Source: Sphingomonas jejuensis
GTDB lineage: Bacteria; Pseudomonadota; Alphaproteobacteria; Sphingomonadales; Sphingomonadaceae
Assembly (NCBI RefSeq): GCF_011927695.1
Contig: NZ_JAATJE010000004.1
Span: forward strand, 1-64,000
Reading direction: 5' to 3'
Length of the DNA: 64,000 nucleotides
In this document: positions 58,356 to 64,000 of the stretch, piece by piece
How positions within the stretch are numbered: position 1 is the first letter of the stretch
Layout of the letters: every line of letters begins with the position of its first letter
The notes under the pieces: generated by a model
The model's input: the letters and a program-made list of their open reading frames with translations, nothing else
Databases searched by the model: none
What the model was told of the DNA's origin: nothing
Position numbers and translations under genes: made by a program

Positions 58356-59098
58356 ACATCCTTGCCGAGCAACGCTTTGGCGACGCCGGCGCCAAGCAGG
58401 TCGGCGACCTCGGTCACCACGGCCGACGCGCCGCGGGCTCCCGCCCCAATCAGGATAGCGACCTTGGCGCCTGCATTCAGTACCTCCGCAGCGCGCGCGA
58501 GATCGGCGGGCTGCGGGACGACGATCGGATGTGCATAGCCGGTGCCCGAGCGGGTGAAGACGTGCGCCTGGCCCGGCTCCTCATATTTCGTATCCTGTAT
58601 GTCCTTGGGCAGCACGATGGTTGAGACCGCGTTGCCCGCGACCGCGATCCGGATCGCGCGATCGGTCACATGGCGGACCTGCGCCGGCGCGCTCGCCTCC
58701 TGCACATAGGCGGCGACGTCGGCAAACAGTCGGTCGAGATTGAGCTCCTGCTGATAGCTTGCACCGCGCACGGTGCTCTCGGCCTGGCCCGCGATCGCGA
58801 GGACCGGGACATGGTCGAGCTTGGCGTCATAGAGCCCGGTGATCAGGTGGGTCGCGCCCGGACCGCCGGTCGACAGGCAGACGCCGAGCTCGCCGGTGAA
58901 TTTCGCATGCGCCGTCGCCATGAAGGCCGCCATCTCCTCGTGGCGGACCTGGATGAACTCGATGCCCGAGCCTTCCTTCTCGGCGCGCTGGAGCGCCCCC
59001 AGCACGCCATTGATGCCATCGCCAGAATAGCCGTAGATTCGGCTCACGCCCCAATCCTTGAGGCGCTGGACGAAGAAATCGCTCGACATGCGGGCCAT
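58345..59098 (-). pseudogene. Truncated thiamine-diphosphate enzyme (pyruvate oxidase/acetolactate synthase type)
   Basis: From ATG 59098 (GGAGGGCGGC before it): MARMSSDFFVQRLKDWGVSRIYGYSGDGINGVLGALQ, FIQVRHEEMAAFMATAHAKF (catalytic Glu of the N-terminal domain), CLSTGGPGATHLITGLYDAKLDHVPVLAIAG and LIGAGARGASAVVTEVADLLGAG. These are the N-terminal and central domains of the TPP enzyme family. Sequence like the family ends at KDVLPD near 58350, so the C-terminal TPP-binding domain (GDG...N) is missing. A full protein is about 550-600 residues. Confidence 0.8.
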
Positions 59099-59350
59099 GC
59101 CGCCCTCCACTTTGGGATTTGGTTTCGAGCCGGAGAGGTTCAGTCACGCATGCTCGCGCTGACGAGAAGAACGTCGCAGTGCGCACAGGCGTTCCCGCCG
59201 GTCGGCGGCTTCGCCCCCATCGGTGCGCGCTAGGGCCGGCCCGACGGCGAGCTCGCTTCTTCGGTCGTTGAGGCATGTCGGTGTCGCTCACTGCCCAACC
59301 GCGCCAGGTCATCGGTTTGCGACTGTCCAAACGCGGACAGCTAAAACCTG

Positions 59351-60490
59351 TCATTCACCGCCGAAACGCTTCGCGAGACGCGCACTCGCTCCGCTCTTGG
59401 CCGCCAGCTTCGCGCCATAGCGCATGACCGTCTTGGGATCGCGCCAGCGATAGGCCTGCATGATGGCGGGCAGGCTCTCTCCTGCCGCAAAATTGTCTTG
59501 CGCCACGCCAACCCGGATCGAATGGCTCGACACGGCCGCGACCCAGCGCTCGAGCTCGGCCTCGCTCATCGCCCCCAGCAGTTTCTTGTCGAATGCCTGG
59601 CGGATCAACCGCTTGTAGATGAGCGTGATCGTGCCGGGGTTGAGCGCCTCCTCTCCCACACCGCGGATCGAGCCATCGAACCAGGTTTCGACGCGCCGGA
59701 ACAGGGCCCCGCGCGCAATCCCGGCCTTGTCGCACCATTCAGCGATCGCGCGCATGGTCGCGGGCGAGAGATAGGCGAGAGCCCCCTGCCCTTCCTGATC
59801 GGTCTTGCTGCGGCCGATCTCGACCACCCCTGCCCCGTCGACGTCGGGCCCGTCGATATGCTCGATACGCATCGCCGCGAGTTCGGAGCGCCGGCAGCCG
59901 GTATCATAGTTGACCTGCAGTAGCGCGCGATCGCGCGCGCCCAGGAGATCGCGGCGCGTGGCCTTGAGGAGGACCGCGAGGCTCACGCCGCTCGCCGGCG
60001 CGTCGAGATCGCTGACATCGCCCTTGTAGCGGATACCCCGCGCCTGCGTCTGGCGGGTGCCGAGAAGCTTGCGCGCCGCCTTGTGCTCGAGCTGCACGAG
60101 CGGGGCTGCGGTCGGATCGTCCAGCCCCGCCATGCGATAGGCCCAGCCGATATTGACGAGATAGCGCGCGATCGTCGCGGCCGCCCTCTGCGGCGTCGCC
60201 CGCGTCGCCTCATCATGATCCTGACCCGACAGCGCGCGGACATAGGCCGCGACGGTCTCGGCGGTCGCCTCCCCTGCCCGCACTCGGGTGCGCCGGCACC
60301 AAGCATCCCAGAGCTTCATGTCGGAAAGGAACGCGCGGATCGTGTTCGGCGACCAGGCCCGCGCCGCGGCCGCGATGACCTGCGGATCGACCGCCGCCTT
60401 GTCGATAGCCAGCGCGCGGACCTCGCCCACGACGTCGTCGGCGCCGGCGGGCGGCGTGCTTTGCCTGCGGGTGAGGGCCGTTTTCGCCAT
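59351..60490 (-). CDS. Tyrosine recombinase (integrase/resolvase)
   Basis: 379 residues from ATG 60490. The N-terminal core-binding domain includes SPNTIRAFLSDMKLWDAWCRR. The catalytic domain has Arg 200 (TGCRRSELAAMRI), Lys about 229 (SKTDQEG), His-x-x-Arg 323-326 (SHSIRVG) and Tyr 358 (TVMRYGAKL), so all six expected positions can be placed. A two-arm palindrome lies 40 bases upstream of the start. On a large plasmid such an enzyme may resolve multimers or integrate DNA; no integrated boundary was seen here. Confidence 0.9.
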   Translation of the reverse strand: MAKTALTRRQSTPPAGADDVVGEVRALAIDKAAVDPQVIAAAARAWSPNTIRAFLSDMKLWDAWCRRTRVRAGEATAETVAAYVRALSGQDHDEATRATPQRAAATIARYLVNIGWAYRMAGLDDPTAAPLVQLEHKAARKLLGTRQTQARGIRYKGDVSDLDAPASGVSLAVLLKATRRDLLGARDRALLQVNYDTGCRRSELAAMRIEHIDGPDVDGAGVVEIGRSKTDQEGQGALAYLSPATMRAIAEWCDKAGIARGALFRRVETWFDGSIRGVGEEALNPGTITLIYKRLIRQAFDKKLLGAMSEAELERWVAAVSSHSIRVGVAQDNFAAGESLPAIMQAYRWRDPKTVMRYGAKLAAKSGASARLAKRFGGE

Positions 60491-60529
60491 GACGGCGAGA
60501 CATAGCCCGGTCCTTCTCATAATAATAGG

Positions 60530-60556
60530 GTCGTGATAATCTCCCATTATCACGAC
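60530..60556. other. Two-arm palindrome next to the recombinase (candidate core site)
   Basis: Perfect 11-bp inverted arms GTCGTGATAAT (60530-60540) and ATTATCACGAC (60546-60556) around CTCCC. Two 11-bp arms with a 5-8 bp centre are the form of tyrosine recombinase core sites such as dif, loxP and FRT. It lies between the divergent recombinase and DUF1612 genes, so it may instead be an operator for both. Confidence 0.5.
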
Positions 60557-60573
60557 TACGCATACGAGCCAAT

Positions 60574-61629
60574 TTGACTGAGAGCAGCTCTGGGTTAAAA
60601 GACGGCGTGGACGCGCCTCTCTCGAACAGCCGCTACGGCCCCGCCTACAGCGCGAAGATGGTCTCCGCGATCGCCTCCTGCACGGCCGCCATTACGCGTC
60701 TCGATGCCCGGTTTTGCGTTAGTTCGGTGGCATCGGCCTGGGCACGCCGCGCCGCCTGGAGTGGCTACACCCGGGCCCTGCAACTGCAATCGGCCGAGAT
60801 CGACGAAATTGACGTATTTTCCTGGGGCTGCGGGCTGCAAATCCCCGGCCGGCCGCTGCGGTCGACCAACCTCGACCTGTTCGATCGCTTTCCCGCCTGG
60901 GAAGCGGCGCTGCGCGATCCCGACCCCCTCGCCTGGCGCGACGCGCTCCCGACCGCGATCGGCGAGATCGAGATAGCCGCGGACCATTCGCCGCTGATCC
61001 GCGCGCTCGATCGGGTCCGCCAGCATGCGCGTCTCGACAGCACCGCCCTGCCCTGGCTCTCGCTGCCCTTCGCTCTGCGCGACAAGGGGATGGTGACCAC
61101 TCCCCTGCCCTGCCTCGTGGGCGGCGTGAAGGCGTTTAGGCTGAAGCGAACTGTCGGAGACGAGGACTGGTATGCGGCCATGCGCAGCCTTGAGGCAAGC
61201 GCCACCGCAAACCTCGCACGGTTGCACGAGCTGGAAAAGCTCCATCGCGCGGCCCAGCATGCGATCGTCGCGGAATATCGACCTGGCCACCTCCCGGGGC
61301 TCGCGGCCCTCCTCCATCACCGGCCACTGCTCTCGCCTCAGTCGCTGGCGGAGCTGCTCAGCATGAGCGTTGCCGGCGCGAGCAAACTGCTGGGCCGTGC
61401 CGTCGACTGCGGCTTGCTCGTGGAGATCACCCAGCGGCGGACCTGGCGCGTGTTCCTGAGCACGGACCTTGCCATCGAGTTTGGCTTTGCAGCGCCCAAG
61501 CGTGGACGGCCGCGCAACGTGGTCCCTCCCCCGCCAGCGAGCCGCGAGCTGTCGGAGGTCTTCGATGCCTTCGATCGCGAGATGGAGAACATCGACAAGC
61601 TTCTCCAGCATCGCGCCGAGAGTTTGTGA
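60574..61629 (+). CDS. DUF1612/HTH protein (RHE_PE00001 family)
   Basis: Up to 351 residues, here taken from a TTG at 60574; an in-frame ATG at 60658 is an alternative. EIDEIDVFSWGCGLQIPGRPLRSTNLDLFDRF and LPWLSLPFALRDKGMVTTPLPCLVGGVKAFRLKR mark the DUF1612 domain. SPQSLAELLSMSVAGASKLLGRAVDCGLLVEITQRRTWRVFL is a C-terminal helix-turn-helix. The family is typical of alphaproteobacterial plasmids and may be a regulator. It is not a replication initiator as far as can be seen. Confidence 0.8.
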   Translation: MTESSSGLKDGVDAPLSNSRYGPAYSAKMVSAIASCTAAITRLDARFCVSSVASAWARRAAWSGYTRALQLQSAEIDEIDVFSWGCGLQIPGRPLRSTNLDLFDRFPAWEAALRDPDPLAWRDALPTAIGEIEIAADHSPLIRALDRVRQHARLDSTALPWLSLPFALRDKGMVTTPLPCLVGGVKAFRLKRTVGDEDWYAAMRSLEASATANLARLHELEKLHRAAQHAIVAEYRPGHLPGLAALLHHRPLLSPQSLAELLSMSVAGASKLLGRAVDCGLLVEITQRRTWRVFLSTDLAIEFGFAAPKRGRPRNVVPPPPASRELSEVFDAFDREMENIDKLLQHRAESL

Positions 61630-62349
61630 ACGACAGTCCGCAGGAGGATCTTTCGCTTGCCGCCCGGTCTGATGAACCGGTCTATCAACCGGAGCATCCT
61701 TCTGTCGAACGATTGGAATGTCGTCGGCTGGCCGGGGCCTCTCTACCGAGGTGCGCCGGCAAACCTTTCACCAAAGGGGTAGCTGCCTCCCCTCCCCTGT
61801 TCGCAATTCATAGCGCTGGATGCAGCAAGAACTGATTTGCCGGCGAGCGCGGTCTCGTTCCCCTTGTCCCAGTGGTGAAACACGAGCTCTGCAGTCGGCG
61901 GCTATCGTCTATCGATAGTTGAAGGCGGTAGCTGCAATGTCCAGTCCACGGGTTCTCTGACCCACAACGGCATGCTTCTCGTGATCAGGCTTGGCAGGAA
62001 GGCCCCACAGCGGCCTTCTGGGCGCTTTGCTTGCCGTGGGGATAGCCGAGAGCGGAAACACGCTGTGCGGGCTGCTGGCGGCGCTCAGTGCAGGTCGGAC
62101 TTCGTTCGGGTCTTGGAAAATGGCTCCTGTCACGGTGCCCTCGGCGACCTGAGCGTAGTGAGGTGCTCCGCGATGGCTGGCTTGCAAGGAGTCTAGGCGC
62201 CGCGATAATCGACGTCGATCTGCGGTCGGGTGTGTGAGGCGACGCACGCGACGGAGCTTTTTGGGTGGACGACGTGCTTAGTGCGCGGCGATCGTCCCTT
62301 CCCCTTCTTCCCAATCAATTCTTCAAAAGAAGGGAGCGCCGCAGGCGTG
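61630..62349. other. No gene recognised
   Basis: This stretch of about 720 bases has only short overlapping frames with irregular composition. None has a ribosome site or a family pattern I can support. It separates the DUF1612 gene from the replication origin. Confidence 0.5.
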
Positions 62350-62398
62350 TTAATCTCTTTAGAGAATAGGATAAAAAGTTAAGCTGTGGATGGATCTT
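62350..62398. other. AT-rich segment with DnaA-box-like site before the iterons
   Basis: An unusually AT-rich stretch for this window (TTAATCTCTTTAGAGAATAG and ATAAAAAGTTAAG) is followed by CTGTGGATGG, whose complement CCATCCACAG resembles a DnaA box (TTATCCACA). It directly precedes the iteron array, as expected for the melting region of an iteron-type origin. Confidence 0.5.
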
Positions 62399-62439
62399 TC
62401 GCGACTCGCCGATTCAGCGCGAGTCGGGAGTTCAGCGCC

Positions 62440-62544
62440 GTTCCCATTATACCGTTTGGCCGTTCCTGAAATACCCTGCGGGGCGTTCCCATTGAACCGT
62501 GATTCGGTTCCTCATGTACCGTGCCCCGTTCCTGAAATACCGTG
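62440..62544 (+). repeat. Five direct 17-bp iterons (oriV)
   Basis: GTTCCCATTATACCGTT (62440), GTTCCTGAAATACCCTG (62462), GTTCCCATTGAACCGTG (62485), GTTCCTCATGTACCGTG (62507) and GTTCCTGAAATACCGTG (62528). Starts are 21-23 bp apart, so copies fall on the same face of the helix after two turns. The consensus is GTTCC-N6-ACCGTG. This is the classic arrangement of initiator-binding iterons in a plasmid origin. Confidence 0.88.
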
Positions 62545-62577
62545 GGCACGGCGCGGGCCACAGGACGTCTCCAAGGG

Positions 62578-62595
62578 AGTAAAACGCGTTTTACT
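62578..62595. promoter_or_regulatory. Perfect 18-bp palindrome
   Basis: AGTAAAACG and its complement CGTTTTACT join without a spacer (62578-62595), 34 bases after the last direct iteron. A dimeric regulator or initiator dimer could bind here. Confidence 0.55.
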
Positions 62596-62746
62596 CGTCC
62601 GCAAAGTGGCTGTTTTCCGAGCCTTTCAGGCATGTTACACCCGGCAGCGCTCGTTGTCGAACTATAGGCGTCAGGCGAGGCCGCCCTGTGTTCGGAGGAG
62701 TCGAGCGGCATTTCCGCGGCCCTCCCGAGTCCTTGGGCGAATCATT

Positions 62747-62991
62747 GACGGTCTTTTAGGAACGGGACCCTGCGGAACTGACCTAAAACGGCGATGATCT
62801 CGACGTTTTGTTGCCTTGAGCGCATCCCGCTCGGCTGCCTGGACCGCGAAGTTTCGAGGTTTCTCGGGAGCCGGCCAGTGATCTCGACGGTACATTGAGA
62901 ACGGGGCTTGGCCAGGCGATGGGCGCCGATTGTGGATGTCTAGCGCTCCCGGAGGCGTTTGCAGTCGAAGCATTCACGGTATTTCAGGAAC
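62747..62991 (-). repeat. Three inverted iterons
   Basis: The iteron recurs in the opposite orientation at 62747-62763 (GTTCCTAAAAGACCGTC), 62886-62902 (GTTCTCAATGTACCGTC) and 62975-62991 (GTTCCTGAAATACCGTG, identical to the 62528 copy). Widely spaced inverted iterons are often found near the initiator promoter or in control loci. The sequence between them has no gene I can support. Confidence 0.75.
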
Positions 62992-63133
62992 GGCATCGAA
63001 GCAGCGAGGATGACTCCCCCTCCCCTCCCCAGCCTCTTTGGAGCGTCGACAGTTTGACCTTTAGAGTCCTCTAGCAAGGAGGAACCCCTCCGACTTCAGT
63101 CGGATACTGGCTTCAGCCACAGACTCGCGTGCT

Positions 63134-63204
63134 AGCCTGTAACCTCGGGAAAAGCGGAAGCCGCCGAAGGCGTGAAGCTTCCGCTTTTCCCGAGGTTACA
63201 GGCT
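63134..63204. promoter_or_regulatory. 28-bp perfect stem-loop directly before tnpA
   Basis: 63134-63161 is the exact inverted complement of 63177-63204 with a 15-base loop. The stem ends one base before the tnpA ATG, so in RNA it would hide the ribosome site. IS200 elements are known to carry such a 5' structure that represses transposase translation. Confidence 0.8.
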
Positions 63205-63624
63205 ATGGCGTATCGGTCCGGTTGTCACACCACATTCCATCATCGCTACCATCTCGTTTGGGCGCCGAAGTATCGGTACAAGGTGCTGATCGGCGATGTT
63301 CGGCTACGGGTGCGCGAGATCATCCGTCAGGTCTGTGCCGAGATGGGCGTGAAGATCATCAACGGCGCGCTGTCGAAGGACCACGTACACATGTTCGTCG
63401 AAATCCCGCCGCACGTCTCGGTCAGCGACTTCGTGCGCCGGGCCAAGGGGCGCTCATCCCGCAAGATCCAACAGGAATTCGAGCACATCCGCAAACGATA
63501 TTGGGGCCAACGCTTCTGGCAGCGCGGCTACTTCTCGACCACATCCGGCAACATCACCGATGACATCATCATGCGTTACCTCGACCGACATACCCACAAG
63601 GACGGCTTCAGCCCCACCGCTTGA
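63205..63624 (+). CDS. tnpA: IS200-type Y1 transposase TnpA
   Basis: 139 residues from ATG 63205: MAYRSGCHTTFHHRYHLVWAPKYRYKVL, ALSKDHVHMFVEIPP (the HUH pair in HVH) and GYFSTTSGNITDDIIMRYLDRHTHKDGF (catalytic Tyr in the MRYLDRH helix). Length and motifs are complete. It cuts and joins single-stranded DNA at the end hairpins. Activity is favoured when DNA is single-stranded, as at a replication origin or during conjugation. Confidence 0.93.
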   Translation: MAYRSGCHTTFHHRYHLVWAPKYRYKVLIGDVRLRVREIIRQVCAEMGVKIINGALSKDHVHMFVEIPPHVSVSDFVRRAKGRSSRKIQQEFEHIRKRYWGQRFWQRGYFSTTSGNITDDIIMRYLDRHTHKDGFSPTA

Positions 63625-63702
63625 TCCTACCGGCGTCAGCCGGTCAGTGATTCAGCTATCAGATCCGGGCAATCTGATCACAAATCCCACCCTATAAGCG
63701 CC

Positions 63703-63961
63703 GTTCTCTAAGTACCGTGACGGCTGCCTGGAGAGGTGGAACGGGCGATCCTCCCGCTGGCGCAGCTGTGCCCGGCAAAGCTCATCCGAGAAGAAGGCTG
63801 GCAAAGGATCGCGCGTGGTTGGATCTTCGCAGCCCACGCACATTTGATGGGGCGCCATACAGACGGGTCCGGGGCCCGGCTCGTTACTTCGGGAACGGTC
63901 CACACGGATAAGTTGACGTGCGCGCGCGAGCCATTCTCGACCCTGTTCCTGAAAGACCGTT
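63703..63961 (+). repeat. Further direct iterons beyond the IS200 element
   Basis: GTTCTCTAAGTACCGTG (63703-63719) and GTTCCTGAAAGACCGTT (63945-63961) match the iteron consensus. They show that the origin extends past the inserted element and probably past the window end, where the initiator gene is expected. No gene is supported between 63650 and 64000. Confidence 0.7.
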
Positions 63962-64000
63962 TTGGCGGATTGCGCCTACGGCGTCGATCAGTTGACCGGA

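Larger units (their letters stand above)
63075..63650 (+). mobile_element. IS200-type element inserted within the origin
   Basis: The element has a left-end hairpin TCCGACT/AGTCGGA (63089-63104) and a right-end hairpin ACCGGC/GCCGGT (63629-63644) with similar loops, and a tnpA in between. No tnpB is present, so it is of the IS200 group. There are no terminal inverted repeats or target duplications, as expected for single-strand transposition. Exact ends cannot be fixed by eye. It separates iteron copies at 62975 and 63703. Confidence 0.8.

Noticed and set aside
60574-61629. The 351-residue plus-strand protein as the replication initiator of the iteron origin
   Set aside because: Its blocks match DUF1612 with a C-terminal helix-turn-helix rather than a winged-helix Rep; the initiator is more likely beyond the window end.

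Overview
The window looks like part of a large conjugative plasmid, or a plasmid-like integrative element, from a GC-rich alphaproteobacterium, most likely a sphingomonad (Sphingomonas, Sphingobium or Novosphingobium type). The reasons are the high GC content, an HWE-type sensor kinase, a TraA/TraD transfer pair with alphaproteobacterial small-gene families (DUF736, DUF3768, DUF7007, DUF6927, DUF7673, DUF1612), and a GGAAC-N17-GGTT promoter-like site before a csbD gene. No rRNA, tRNA or CRISPR array was seen. The species assignment is inference.

Layout. Positions 1-1.5 kb hold broken insertion sequences (an IS110-type transposase lacking its C terminus and an IS3-type fragment). 1.5-4.7 kb is a two-gene signalling unit: an HWE histidine kinase and a single-domain response regulator. 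4.7-5.3 kb has no clear gene but has short direct repeats. From 17.4 kb down to 5.3 kb runs a minus-strand transfer operon: a ribbon-helix-helix protein, a TraD-type coupling protein, a MobF (TraA/TrwC) relaxase-helicase, then small membrane or secreted proteins, a CsgG-like protein, a NERD nuclease-like protein, a zinc-ribbon membrane protein and an SGNH hydrolase-like protein, many joined by ATGA overlaps. 17.36-17.88 kb is a gene-free block of hairpins and palindromes that I read as the likely oriT.

From 18.3 to 55.4 kb about 40 genes lie almost all on the minus strand. They include ssb, a PemK/Phd-like toxin-antitoxin pair, two DUF736 copies, two PP-loop ATPases, a DpdA-like DNA transglycosylase next to a Mom-like DNA-modification protein, a GHKL ATPase, a protein with Myb-like repeats coupled to a HerA-like ATPase, an SNase lipoprotein, ArdC, a large ParB-domain protein, a 1404-residue methylase-helicase and a CHC2/Toprim protein. 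This matches a conjugative leading region, the part that enters the recipient first: it adjoins the presumed oriT, the genes are co-oriented, and the content is ssDNA handling, anti-restriction and DNA modification. Many transcription-unit heads carry a G-rich purine tract next to a hairpin 15-60 nt before the start codon, a pattern I have not seen described.

55.4-56.6 kb is a partition locus (parA plus a small DNA-binding partner) flanked by clusters of TAGC-containing repeats, which also recur at 33.4 and 50.2 kb. 56.7-61.6 kb has a VirB1-like lytic transglycosylase, a small membrane protein, a truncated thiamine-diphosphate enzyme, a tyrosine recombinase next to a two-arm palindrome, and a DUF1612 protein. 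62.35 kb to the end is an iteron-type replication origin (ten copies of a 17-bp iteron found) interrupted by an intact IS200-type element. The replication initiator and the main type IV secretion genes are not in this window.
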